Positions 45,744-56,421 of a stretch of DNA of 64,000 nt are shown here, piece by piece. Source of the stretch: Linanthus parryae (taxonomy: Eukaryota; Streptophyta; Magnoliopsida; Ericales; Polemoniaceae); contig JALGPY010000004.1 in the NCBI GenBank assembly GCA_023055425.1, positions 65,061,718 to 65,125,717 of the forward strand, written 5' to 3'. The position numbers were made by a program, and so were the translations under genes. Numbering within the stretch: position 1 is the first letter of the stretch; each line of letters begins with the position of its first letter. The notes below the pieces were generated by a model. It was not told the DNA's origin. It did not search any database and saw only the letters and a program-made list of their open reading frames with translations.

Positions 45744-46342
45744 GTAGAGAGGTGAAGAATTCAACCTCCATGAGGAAACCCACTTTGAAAACTTCGATTT
45801 TGAATCCGGACCAAAAATTGGCAAAATTGGGTTGCTTGATGCTAAATTATCGAGCCTTGATGAGTTTAAATCGAATAGGGAGTGATTTGGGACAAACATT
45901 AACGAATTTGGTGAAGATTCGGAGTGGTAATGGTGGTGTTTGGGTTGGAGATGTCTTCTTCCTCCATGGGAGAGTTTGAGGAAGAAGATGACTAATTTAT
46001 AGGGTAAAGACACTTTCACCCCCACTGGTTTAGTCATTATACATCTACTACCCCCAAGTTCACTTAAAAGGCACACTTTAAGTTAGGAAAAACTACATAA
46101 AAGCACCTAGGTAGTTTATAACATTAAAATTAACTTTCTAAATAATAATAACTAATACCCAAAATTATCCCAATGTCATATTAACACCAAATAATATCAT
46201 AAAATATAATAGTAGCATATTAACACCCAATACTTATAATAATATTATATTTACACTCAATAATTTCATAAAATAACCGTTTCAACATATTAACACTTAA
46301 TATTATCTAAAATTACCCGTTTCTAAATAACGGGGTATTACA

Positions 46343-46897
46343 TCCTTCCCCACTTAAAGAAAACTTCGTCCTCGAAGTTGAAACCACATTCTAAACGACC
46401 CTCAACTAAAAGTCTCCATTCTAGGGTATAACTACCAAATGCAACCTAATATCACACACGATGAGTAACATACCAGAATGACGTACTTAAAATATGAAGG
46501 GTTACATCATTCCCCCCCTTGGAGAAGTGACGTCCTCGGAACTCAAAATATCTCGTCAAAAAGGTGAGGACGCTTCTTCCTCATACCATCCCTCGTCTCA
46601 CCTGTCGCCTCTCAAAGGTGTGGTCTATTAGCTATAATTCTACACTATAACCTATTATATCATCCATACAATACTCTAAAGAATAAATAAATAAAATGCA
46701 ATACATGACATATAGTGAGCAACTAATCAAGTAATATAACACATTGATCATCAAACAATTAGTTTCACATGCAGCCCTATCCAAGACTACCCAAATTACC
46801 AACGGCTTGTCAAATTTTAAATACTTTCCCTATATCCATTTTAAATTCCCTACAGGTTTTAGATTTCCCTTTTGGATAACCTGGCTCTGATACCAAC
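46343..46897 (-). other. Chromovirus internal remnant with PBS and PPT
   Basis: Next to the right LTR, 46880-46895 is the complement of TGGTATCAGAGCCAGG, the initiator-methionine tRNA primer site. Next to the left LTR, the - strand reads AGTGGGGAAGGA, a polypurine tract. A second purine block and the last codons of a chromodomain (MRKKRPHLFDEIF, about 46595-46550) show that the element derives from a full chromovirus by loss of nearly all gag-pol. Confidence 0.88.
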
Positions 46898-48560
46898 TGT
46901 AACACCCCCAAAACCGCCAGGCCGGAAGGCCGACCCGGTAGCCCAGGGATGTCACTCCGTACCCGAGATTAAACCGGATACAAGGAGATTTTATAACAGA
47001 ATATCCAAACCAAATCCATAAAATAATTAATTAAAAGTTTAAAACTTGTCTCGCCACAAACACGGGCACTATTCCAATTTAAAATTCAACTACTAAATAA
47101 AACAAGTCTAGATGTGAAATTTAAATTTACTAAAGTGATGTGTCTCGATTTCCCCCAAGCCATGCTTCCACCTAAACCTGTGGTGCAGAAACAAAAAGAA
47201 ACACCACAGTTTCCAAAGTCAGCTGAAAATACTGAGTAAGCAACACCCAAGCATGTAAACAGATTATGAAGCATTTGAAAAACGACACATGAGTTTGAAG
47301 AGTAAAGTATTTGAGTAAGAGTATAAGTATGAAATAAGAATTCACAAACTTTTCCTTTATCACCTCACTTGTGGGGAAACATTCCCAAACTTCCTCATTT
47401 GTCCAATCGGGACTTCCAATTCTCAATCATAAAGGTCCATCATTCAGAAAACATATATTACCATGTTGACACGGGGAAGATCTACTAATAACTGGCTACC
47501 AGACCATAAGTGTCGACACCCCCCTAAGGCTTCTTGCGGCCAGAGAGGTAAGTACTGGAGCGAACTCGGGGCGGTTGCGACCGAGCAAAGTAAAATAAAG
47601 TGGGTCGAGAGACCGTAGTCCACATCGACCAATCTCGTAACATTGATCCCCGGTACAACTATTCCACTTTACGTCTTTACGTCTTATTAATTTATCATGT
47701 GATAGTTGTGATAGAATCACCTTTATAAAATCAGTAAACTTTCTCAAATAAACAGTTCAAGTAGATATTCAAATTTTGAGACAATAAATCACAAAAGCAG
47801 TTTAGACACGAAAGAAGGTATGGGCGCTAGGCATGGCATGTTTACTTACCTCAACAAATAGCAATCACAGCAAATCAATCGTAGTATTCGAATTATCCTT
47901 CGTCGGAGAATTCGTTTCCTACAATTCGATAATATCTAATCAATTATCGCTAACACACAAATACAAACAAGTCCTATATGCAATGCAAGTGTAATCCCCT
48001 TATTAACTCTCCCCAACCTTGCTAACGTGAACAACCTCTTTTATAATAAAATACGCTTTATAAAACTAACGTTTATTATTTGTAAAAGCACACTAAGCTA
48101 TAATTATATAAATATAACTTATAAGATTAGATAAAATATCCCTTTTATTATTTAGGGTAGAGAAGCATATTATTTTACCCCAAAAACACTTTTGATTCTA
48201 GTACTAGTTTCTCCCAACCAAACAAGCCTTAATAGAGAATATAAGTTACAAACTAACTTTTATTTAAAAGAAATAACAAATTTATTTGAAAAAAAATAAC
48301 TTATTCTAATTTGTAATAAACTTATAAGAAAAATATACTTTTATTTTTGGGTAAAGATGAGTACAAAAAGATTACTTTAAACTTGTATAAAAATAATTAT
48401 CTAATTTTTACTACTATAAAGTATAACCCAATAATATTATTCTTCAAAAGATTAACCTTTAAAAAAGAAAATAAACTTCATAAATAAATAATTCACAAGT
48501 GTTTTAATAAGGCTTTCAAACCCTCAAAACTTCTCTTTCAAATTTTGAGTGTAGAGTAGT

Positions 48561-48646
48561 AAAAAAAATAGTTGCTAGATATGAGACTCGAACCCCAGAC
48601 CAACCCAATACTAACAGTCAGCTTTAACCACTGGGCCACTGCCCAT
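48561..48646 (-). ncRNA. tRNA-related pol III promoter segment in right LTR
   Basis: Identical by eye to the segment at 45281-45366: A-box, B-box and T8 run all kept. Its presence in both LTRs follows from LTR duplication during reverse transcription. Confidence 0.5.
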
Positions 48647-49532
48647 CTTGTTGTTTTAACCCAGATAATAATAATATAGCTTTAACAGTTAACTAATGTT
48701 AAAAAAAAATAAAAGAAACAAACATAATGAAAAACAAGAACCACAAACGGGTCTGCTCTCTTCTTACCCGAACAGAGCACGAAGAAGACGACGACGATGG
48801 TGACGGGGAGGCCCGCGGTGGTTGCGAACGGAGGTGGCGGCCGACGGCAAGGGCGGCGGCGACGGGTAGGACGCCAGCGGGCGGCGGCGACGGCGGGCAG
48901 CCCGTTGGGTGAGAGAGAGAGCGATTGGGTGTGGGAGATTTAGAGAGAGATCGAAGGAGAGATTGAGAGGTTGAGGGATTGAGATTGTGGGTTTAAAATC
49001 TGAGAATTGATGGGTTTATATAGGTAGAGAGGTGAAGAATTCAACCTCCATGAGGAAACCCACTTTGAAAACTTTGATTTTGAATCCGGACCAAAAATTG
49101 GCAAAATTGGGTTGCTTGATGCTAAATTATCGAGCCTTGATGAGTTTAAATCGAATAGGGAGTGATTTGGGACAAACATTAACGAATTTGGTGAAGATTC
49201 GGAGTGGTAATGGTGGTGTTTGGGTTGGAGATGTCTTCTTCCTCCATGGGAGAGTTTGAGGAAGAAGATGACTAATTTATAGGGTAAAGACACTTTCACC
49301 CCCACTGGTTTAGTCATTATACATCTACTACCCCCAAGTTCACTTAAAAGGCACACTTTAAGTTAGGAAAAACTACATAAAAGCACCTAGATAGTTTATA
49401 ACATTAAAATTAACTTTCTAAATAATAATAACTAATACCCAAAATTATCCCAATGTCTTTTTTTTTTCCTTTTTTTTTTCCAAAACTGAAATTATATTAA
49501 TGGTAGGGCTATCACAGCCAAAATACAAGAGG

Positions 49533-52500
49533 CTAAACAAGCCAATCAATAACAGCCTCATCAAGCTGAAGAGCTTCTCTAGCTGCTACATGAGCAATGA
49601 CATTTGAAGCTCTTGGTACAAAGAAAAATAAAACAGAAGGAAGCTTGCTAACAAGTGAAATACAATCATCAATAACAGCAGAGGCTTCAACCTGACCAGA
49701 GGCTGATCTAGTAGATAGACAATCAACAATGTGCTTACAATCAGAGAAAATTGCCAAAGGGGATAAAGCTTTTTCAGAAACCCAGAGCAATGTTTCTCTA
49801 ATAGCCAAAGCCTCAAGCACCATTGGATTAGTAATATTATCAAACCTCTTTTGGAGCTTTCCCAACATCAAACCAGCTGAATCAAAGAAAACTGCAGCAA
49901 TGCTCCTAAGTCTTTTTTCAACTCTAACAGCCGCATCCGTAAAAATTTTGAATCCCACAAATTCAGGAGGCAGCCACTCTGCTAACTGCTTTCCAGAACT
50001 CACTCCTTGAAGACCAGAGTTTGAAACAAAATATTCATAAAATTTGCAGGAAGCATTTGAAACAACATGATTAGGCTTCCAAAACACTTGGTTAAATCTG
50101 CAATCATTTCTAGCTCTCCAAATTTCCCAGCAAAAGAATATGAATAATCCAAGAGCTGTGCCTTTATCAGCCACCTCATTAACTTTATCAATAATCAGCT
50201 CCCACACACCATGAATAGATAAATCATCATGCAATTCAGCAATGAATCTGAATGGGGATAATTTCCAAACCTGTTTAGAGAAGATGCAACCAAAAAGGAT
50301 GTGTTTATCATTTTCCAGCTCAACTCCACATCTGAAACAGACATTGTCAACACAGCAACCCTTTGCATTAAGGGATTCTGCAACAGGGAGGCATCCTTGA
50401 AGAACTCTCCACCAAAAGAGCTTAATTTTTGGAGGAATACACAATTGCCACAATACACTCCACAAACCATTATTAGAGGAGCCTTGATCATTTCCAAAAT
50501 CTGCGAAATGCTTCTTATGATCTCTTATGGCTCTGTAGGCAGAGCTAACTGAGAATTGCCCTGAATTAGAAAAGTGCCAGATTCTTTTGTCCATACAGTC
50601 TTTGCCTGCTACAGGAAGAGAAAGAATAAGAGCCACAGTTTCATCATTAAAAAGCCCTCTAATAAGATCAAGGTTCCAAGATCTTGTCTCATGGTCAATG
50701 AGCTCAGAAACCTTTTGAATTGTGCATCCGGGGGGCTTAGCTGAGTTCACAAAGAAATTATTAGAATCTGGGATCCAAGGATCATCCCAGATCCTAACAC
50801 TCTCACCATTTCTAATACTCCACCTCCACCCCAGCTTTAAAACTTTTCTTCCTTCACAAATACTCTTCCAGATCCAAGAGCAATTGTTAGGAATGTCAGC
50901 TTGCCAAAAAGATGTATTTGGAAAAAATCTGCCTTTAAAGAATTTTTTAAAAAGAGAGGGGCTGCCATCAACCAGCTTCCAAGCTTGTTTTGCAAGCAAA
51001 GCTAGATTAAAAGAGTGAAGCTCTTTAAAACCCAACCCACCAATAGATTTCTCATCACAAAGAGAATCCCAACTTTTCCAATGAATCTTCTTCTCTTGTG
51101 ATGATTTTTCACCCCACCAGAAATTAGCAATAATAGAAGAGAGTTCATCACACAACTTCTTAGGGAATAGGAAGCAAGACATTGCATATGTAGGCAATGC
51201 AGAAAGCACAGATTTAATTAGGACTTCCCTTCCACCATGACTCAGAAAGCTTTCTTTCCACCCAGTGAGCTTTTCAATCACTCTCTCCTTGACAAACTTT
51301 AAGGTTTGGGACTTTGATCTTCCAATCAAAGCTGGAAGCCCCAAATAGTAGCTATCTTTGAAATCCTTATTAATACTCAGAAAATTCTGCAAGAAAGCTT
51401 TGAGTAAAGCACTTGTATTAGGGCTGAAGAAGCACTGAGACTTCTCTCTGTTCACAGATTGTCCAGATGCTTTTTCATAAAGCTTAAGAAGCATATTAAT
51501 GGCACTGCACTCATGAACCTTTGCTTTGCAAAAAAGTAGTGAGTCATCTGCAAAAAACAGATGGCTAATGCTAGGGCTAGAATTTGAGAGTTTGATACCT
51601 GACAGCCATTTTTGTTGCTCAAAGAAGTTAAGAGTTGCAGAGAGCCCTTCAGCACAAAGAGAGAATAAGAAAGGTGATAAAGGATCACCCTGCCTAATTC
51701 CTCTTGAAGGAGTAATGAAGCTGCTCAGTTCACCATTAACTATGAGCCTAAAACTCACAGTTTTGATGCAAGCCATGATCCAAGAGATCCATTTTCTGCA
51801 AAAACCCATCTGAGACATAACTTGCTCAAGGTACTCCCAACTAACTCTGTCGAAAGCCTTGGCCATGTCCAACTTGATAGCCATCCAACCATCTCTTCCA
51901 TGTCTTCTATTCTTAATACCATGAATTATCTCTTGAGCAATTAGAATATTATCAGTGATAGCCCTCCCTTCAATGAAAGCACTCTGATTCTCAGAAACTA
52001 AGTGTCTCATAACTTTGGCAAGTCTATTAGCCAAAGATTTTGAGATAATTTTGTACAATACAGAGCAGAGGCTTATTGGTCTGTACTCTTTAACATTTGT
52101 GGGATTCTTGGACTTGGGAATTAAAGCTATATGAGTAATATTAATACTCTTCAGCAATTTCCCAGTATTGAAAAAGTTTCTAGCAGCATCACAAATTTCT
52201 GAGCCAACAATAGACCAAAACTCCTGGAAGAACCTAGCTGAAAATCCATCAAACCCCGGAGCTTTGTCAGGTGGCATTTCAAAGCATGCATTTTTAATCT
52301 CCTCATCAGAAAAAGGCCTAGTGAGAAAATGGTTCATATCTCTTGTAACTCTTCTTTTAATGTTTGATACAATGGGGAAAGTATCAATTGATCCCTCTGC
52401 TGAGAAGAGCTCAGAGAAAAACATAGTAAACTCCTTCATGATTGAAGCATTATCATCAAGCCACACTCCATCTTTGCTGGTAATTCCTTTGATACAATTC

Positions 52501-53606
52501 CTTCTTCTTCTTTGAGTGGCTGAGGCATGAAAAAAGGCTGTATTTTTGTCACCAGCTGCTAGCCAGCTCTGTCTTGACTTCAATCTCCAATGATTCTCTT
52601 CTTCAGACCAAAGAGAGTCAAGTTCCAGCTCCAATTTGTGTAACAGCTCTAAGTCAGCATTAGCTCCTTGCAATCTTAAGCCTTTAACTTCTTTTTCTTT
52701 AACTCTGATGTCTTCAAAAAGACCATTGTTAAGAGTTTTACTCCACTGCCTCAGCTTTTGTCTACAAAGTTTTAGTTTAGATTTAACTCTAAACAATGGC
52801 ACACCTTTGACTTCAGCCTTCCAAGCTTCAGAGACAACATCTGAAATCCCTTTCATCTTAACCCAGCTAGGATTAAAATGAAAAGAACTGAACTTGCTGC
52901 AGGTGGGAGGTGGATTTAAATCAAGCACAAGAGCACAATGATCAGAGCCAGAGCAAATAAAGTGTGAAATTGCAGCCTTCTTAAAATAATGAAACCAGTT
53001 CTTGGATGCTAAACATCTGTCAAGCCTTTCCTCAATACCCTTGTCACTTTCCCTCCTGTTCCACCAAGTGAATGGGTACCCCTCAAACCCCATGTCAATG
53101 AGATTACTCTTTGAAATAAACCTCCTTAAAGGCAAACAAGAATTGTAATCTCTAAAAGAGCCCCCCTTCTTCTCACATGGATCAGCTATGTCATTAAAAT
53201 CCCCCCACAATATAATGTAAGAGGAACATTTCAACAGATAATTGTTCAAAAAGGCAAGCTGACTATCTCTAATTCTGTCATCCGTGCTGAGATAGATAAA
53301 TAAGATCTCCCAGTCAAGGGGGGTTGAAATAATTCTAACATGCAAAAAGAAGGAGCAAAGCTTTAAAACTCTCACATTGATGTTGTTTGTCCACAGAATA
53401 CCCAGACCTCCAGCACAGCCTCTTGGATCAACCCACAAATTGTTTGCATACGGCCTGATTGCATACCTCTTACTCATGAACGAAGCCTTGTTTTTTGTTT
53501 CACTCAAGAAAATCACATCTGGAGATAGAAGATGTGTCATCTTCTTGTATTGGCGAATTGTCAGGGTTCTACCAGCACCCTGACAATTCCAAGCCAAAAG
53601 TTTCAT
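49533..53606 (-). CDS. L1 ORF2: endonuclease, reverse transcriptase, RNase H (intact)
   Basis: Nicks the target and reverse-transcribes the element RNA there. The frame is open from 53648, but the ATG at 53606, overlapping the ORF1 stop as ATGA, is the better start because KLLAWNCQGAGR, the conserved endonuclease N-terminus, follows at once. Landmarks counted from 53648: endonuclease SETK (about 50), WGDFND (about 148) and SDH (about 234); RT RPISLCSVLYKI, KAFDRVSW, GIRQGDPLSPFLF, and catalytic FADD (about 700); a zinc-finger RVT region (CFRCGVELENDKH); and an RVT_3-type RNase H from about 1233 (FTDAAV, LEALAIRETL, FSDCKHIV). All key residues are present and no stop interrupts 1357 codons. 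Activity would still depend on ORF1. Confidence 0.95.
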   Translation of the reverse strand: MKLLAWNCQGAGRTLTIRQYKKMTHLLSPDVIFLSETKNKASFMSKRYAIRPYANNLWVDPRGCAGGLGILWTNNINVRVLKLCSFFLHVRIISTPLDWEILFIYLSTDDRIRDSQLAFLNNYLLKCSSYIILWGDFNDIADPCEKKGGSFRDYNSCLPLRRFISKSNLIDMGFEGYPFTWWNRRESDKGIEERLDRCLASKNWFHYFKKAAISHFICSGSDHCALVLDLNPPPTCSKFSSFHFNPSWVKMKGISDVVSEAWKAEVKGVPLFRVKSKLKLCRQKLRQWSKTLNNGLFEDIRVKEKEVKGLRLQGANADLELLHKLELELDSLWSEEENHWRLKSRQSWLAAGDKNTAFFHASATQRRRRNCIKGITSKDGVWLDDNASIMKEFTMFFSELFSAEGSIDTFPIVSNIKRRVTRDMNHFLTRPFSDEEIKNACFEMPPDKAPGFDGFSARFFQEFWSIVGSEICDAARNFFNTGKLLKSINITHIALIPKSKNPTNVKEYRPISLCSVLYKIISKSLANRLAKVMRHLVSENQSAFIEGRAITDNILIAQEIIHGIKNRRHGRDGWMAIKLDMAKAFDRVSWEYLEQVMSQMGFCRKWISWIMACIKTVSFRLIVNGELSSFITPSRGIRQGDPLSPFLFSLCAEGLSATLNFFEQQKWLSGIKLSNSSPSISHLFFADDSLLFCKAKVHECSAINMLLKLYEKASGQSVNREKSQCFFSPNTSALLKAFLQNFLSINKDFKDSYYLGLPALIGRSKSQTLKFVKERVIEKLTGWKESFLSHGGREVLIKSVLSALPTYAMSCFLFPKKLCDELSSIIANFWWGEKSSQEKKIHWKSWDSLCDEKSIGGLGFKELHSFNLALLAKQAWKLVDGSPSLFKKFFKGRFFPNTSFWQADIPNNCSWIWKSICEGRKVLKLGWRWSIRNGESVRIWDDPWIPDSNNFFVNSAKPPGCTIQKVSELIDHETRSWNLDLIRGLFNDETVALILSLPVAGKDCMDKRIWHFSNSGQFSVSSAYRAIRDHKKHFADFGNDQGSSNNGLWSVLWQLCIPPKIKLFWWRVLQGCLPVAESLNAKGCCVDNVCFRCGVELENDKHILFGCIFSKQVWKLSPFRFIAELHDDLSIHGVWELIIDKVNEVADKGTALGLFIFFCWEIWRARNDCRFNQVFWKPNHVVSNASCKFYEYFVSNSGLQGVSSGKQLAEWLPPEFVGFKIFTDAAVRVEKRLRSIAAVFFDSAGLMLGKLQKRFDNITNPMVLEALAIRETLLWVSEKALSPLAIFSDCKHIVDCLSTRSASGQVEASAVIDDCISLVSKLPSVLFFFVPRASNVIAHVAAREALQLDEAVIDWLV

Positions 53607-55370
53607 CTGGCCACATGGGGCCATTCCGGGCTGGCTTCCTCCACCCATTCGCCATCAGAGAGTTGTCTTCTTGCTTTCTTTCCATCTGCCAGGTAACGAT
53701 CTGAATCCACAAACACTTGCTCTTCAATTTCCATATCGTCATCGTGCCTTTTCTTCTGCTTCCTGTCAAATTGAGAGCATCCTTTGGCCACAGCCTCAGG
53801 ACCAGGCAAATAAATTTTTGCGCGAGCCATCCTTTTCCATTTCCTTGCTCTTCTGGTGTCACCAGAAAAATTCGGATCGCCATGTTCATTGTCTGTATTT
53901 GGGGAAGAGATCTCCAAAGGTCTACGAGATCTCATATCTAAATTTTTGTCAAAACAATGGGGCTGCTGGACAATATTTTCGAAATTATTGGGCTCCTCTT
54001 CACATACAGGCTTGGTTGGGCTTGAAACATACCCATTATCCTTGCTGGACTGGCACAATGAGGTATTTCCTATAGTAGCATTCAGCCCAATAGAACCAGA
54101 AGGCCCAATAGAATCAGAAGGCCCGTTAAGAGAGACCTTCTCCTTGTCAATCGTTGGTTGGCCCAAGGATGAATCAGGATCTATCTGATTTGAGATAGAA
54201 AACTCATTAAAAGCTTTCAAACCTTTTTCCAACTCCTTCTCGACTTCAATAGAGACTAAGGCACGCGCAGGTGACTTCTCGTTTTCCGAGGGGGGGGGGG
54301 GAAATTAAAATATCTCTATTTCCTAAACCACCTTCTCTCCCCTCAACTTTTTGAAAATCTTGCTTAGATGATTTCCCGCCAACAGGACTCGACTGTTCAG
54401 CTACCCCTTCCGGCGCATAGTCAATCGCCGGCAAAACTTCCGGACCGGAGTTCTTCTTCGATTCATTGACAGGAGCCGGTCTAGAGATTGCCGATGCTAG
54501 CAGAATCGCCGCCGGTTTAGCCTTGAACTCTTTAAGAAGATTCAGATCTTTCTCAATCCCTTTCTCAATATCATCCTTCTTCTTCAAACACCACGGCTCT
54601 TCATGCCCAATCGTCCCGCAATAGTTACATAGTAAAGGAAGCCTCTCGTACTTAAATTCAATCCAGTACATTTTCTCATCAGAGACTTTCAACTTGAATC
54701 CCTTTGGCAGAGGCTTTGTAACATCAAGTATTAACTTAACTCTGACAAACTTTCCATCTTTCGTGGCTTTTTGCGGGATTTTCATATCAAGAACTTCCCC
54801 AATTCTGCTTGTATATTTCCTTAAAACCTTCTCCTTTAAACAGCATAATGGCACATTCCAGAGTTGGATCCAAAGAGGGGACATGTTGAAAGAGATCTGC
54901 TCAATATCATCAGAGGGAGCCCACCTGGAGAAGACTATCAACTGATTGTTGAAAGTCCATGGCTGGCCTCTAAGAACTCGCTCTAGATCCTCCTCCCCTT
55001 TAAAGCTGAACTTGTACACCTTCGATTTGACTTCCTCAACCTTTAGCTCGTTCGTCATACTCCATACCGATGCCAAAGTGCTCTTCAAACCAGTAAGATT
55101 GACTGGTTTATTTGTATAGATTTTCCCCAACAAGCTTGTTGCACATTCTGCTTTACTTCCTTCCAAATCTTCTTCCTCCAACGAAAAGGTGAACTCTGAT
55201 TCAACTGCTTCATCATCTGCAATCGAAACAGAGTTTAGCTTGTCGATGATGCCAGTATTCACTTCCAACCCTGCATCACCATCACTAGTGAGATTACAAT
55301 CCGGCCTTGCTATCGAATTATCCATGATCCAGCGCTCACTACGAACACTGAGATGATGATGAGTGAACAA
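53603..55370 (-). pseudogene. L1 ORF1, single frameshift in a G12 run
   Basis: RNA-binding partner of ORF2. The start ATG is at 55370, with a second Met at residue 16 that could be the true start. A DUF4283-like domain covers about residues 60-200 (RGQPWTFNNQLIVFSRW), followed by a CX2CX4HX4C zinc knuckle (CNYCGTIGHEEPWC). At the 12-base homopolymer 54290-54301 the frame runs off to a stop at 54246, while the natural C-terminal part continues in another frame (54232-53603; EKGLKAFNEFSIS to ASPEWPHVAR) and ends in TGA at 53605-53603. A one-base length change in the run is the only break seen, so it may be real or a sequencing error. Confidence 0.88.
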
Positions 55371-55510
55371 AGCTAATTAAGAGGGTGATTAAGAGAAGAA
55401 TGGTTACAGACGATGACTGAAAAAACTCTCGGAAGACCAAGAGACTCACAACATGTTCAAAGACATGACATACTTTCTCTCTCTAAAAGAAAGAAACTCA
55501 CTTCCCGGCA

Positions 55511-55556
55511 GCATGCACCACTATATCACCCCATCATGCACCACTATATCACCCCA
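55511..55556 (-). repeat. Tandem 23-bp duplication at the LINE 5' end
   Basis: GCACCACTATATCACCCC occurs twice in a row (+ strand) directly before the target duplication, so the LINE 5' end carries two copies of a 23-bp unit. It could be a 5' UTR monomer repeat or a patch added when the 5' junction was closed. Confidence 0.8.
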
Positions 55557-56421
55557 TATCCCAATGTCATATTAACACCAAATAATATCATAAAATATAA
55601 TAGTAGCATATTAACACCCAATACTTATAATAATATTATATTTACACTCAATAATTTCATAAAATAACCGTTTCAACATATTAACACTTAATATTATCTA
55701 AAATTACCCGTTTCTAAATAACGGGGTATTACAATTTGACCGGGTGATCCGGATAGCATAATGATGCATATTTTGATCTTTTTTTTCACGGTGTTATAGA
55801 ACAACTTTTACTCTACAACACCATAAAAAAAATTATCAAAAAACTGCATCATTTTGCTACCCATATCACCGGGTCAAAGTGACCTAGTGAATAGTGGTAA
55901 AAATCAAACTGGTTCATTAGAGAAGAAACGGAGGTAGTACTATATAGTAATTATTGGCATATTGGCATAATGTTACAAAACCTACAATAAACAAGTTAAA
56001 TTAAACCCACGAAATTTCAGCAAGCACGGTAAAATGTCTTTCATATTTATCTCAACCGTACATACTCAATAAATTTATGCAACCCCAAAATAATAGTTAT
56101 CAAACCCATAAGGACCTCCTCCAAAATAAATGAGGGACGTGAAACGGTGTAATAGCTGATAGGGTTCGGGGACAAGGGTAGGAAATTAGATAGTTGTGGG
56201 GGTATTTTTTTCAAACTACTAGCAACCTAATATGCTATATTTTCTTATCCGAGCTTATACCTCCACGTTGGGCGTATAAAATTTGTTCATTAAAAGCTCC
56301 ATCAGCATAAGACAACATAACTTATCATCTCTCTTATCCAGCACTCAAACACTTGATAAGAAAAGAGAGGGCATAACTTATCTTATGCTCCCTCTTTATC
56401 CTCTACCCAAACGAGGCCATA

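Larger units (their letters stand above)
43618..46342 (-). repeat. Chromovirus 3' LTR (left copy)
   Basis: In element orientation it begins TGTAATACCCCG and ends GGGGGTGTTACA. It contains a TATA box, a GC-rich block (about 45490-45630), a tRNA-like pol III promoter segment and AT-rich sequence. The open frames inside it recur in the other LTR because of the duplication and show no protein family. Confidence 0.95.
49458..55556 (-). mobile_element. Young L1-type LINE, innermost nest layer
   Basis: A 6099-bp full-length non-LTR retrotransposon inserted in the chromovirus LTR, with a perfect 12-bp target duplication TATCCCAATGTC at 49446-49457 and 55557-55568. The poly(A) tail is still present (A10-GG-A9 on the - strand, 49458-49480). 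It has a 5' UTR of about 190 bp, ORF1 and ORF2. ORF2 is intact; ORF1 has one frameshift in a run of 12 G (54290-54301). The uninterrupted target exists in the left LTR at about 46166-46177. Confidence 0.97.
43618..55733 (-). mobile_element. Non-autonomous chromovirus with 2725-bp LTRs, third nest layer
   Basis: Two LTRs, 43618-46342 and 46898-55733 (the latter split by a LINE), flank a 555-bp internal region. The 5-bp target duplication ATTTG is at 43613-43617 and 55734-55738. Orientation is - : the primer-binding site lies beside the right LTR and the polypurine tract beside the left one. After removal of the LINE and one 12-bp duplication, the right LTR is also exactly 2725 bp. I noted only about six base differences between the LTRs, so the insertion is young. 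No gag-pol is present; it must have moved with proteins made elsewhere. Confidence 0.95.
46898..55733 (-). repeat. Chromovirus 5' LTR (right copy), split by LINE
   Basis: Consists of 46898-49457 and 55569-55733, with a 12-bp duplicated target and the LINE between them. Sequence order is the same as the left LTR, displaced by 3280 bases up to the LINE. It is the 5' LTR in element orientation and carries the presumed promoter. Confidence 0.95.
43557..55937. mobile_element. Stowaway-like MITE, second nest layer
   Basis: Left end CTACCTCCGTTTCTTCTC at 43557, right end its reverse complement at 55937, with TA on both outer sides (43555-43556 and 55938-55939), as for Tc1/mariner-derived Stowaway elements. 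Without the inserted chromovirus it is about 260 bp long. No coding capacity. Confidence 0.85.
43161..56418. mobile_element. TIR DNA transposon (MITE-like), outermost nest layer
   Basis: Begins GGCCTCGTTTGGGTAGAG at 43161 and ends with its exact reverse complement at 56418; the perfect inverted match runs 22 bp. ATA flanks both ends (43158-43160, 56419-56421). The inverted similarity continues loosely inward (CATATCC/CTTATCC-rich). Removing the nested Stowaway-like element leaves about 0.88 kb with no transposase, so it is a non-autonomous element, perhaps Tourist/PIF- or hAT-like. Confidence 0.8.

Noticed and set aside
45660..46076. 138-aa open frame on the - strand, repeated at 48940-49356
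   Set aside because: Both copies lie in the two LTRs; the identity comes from LTR duplication and no domain is recognisable.
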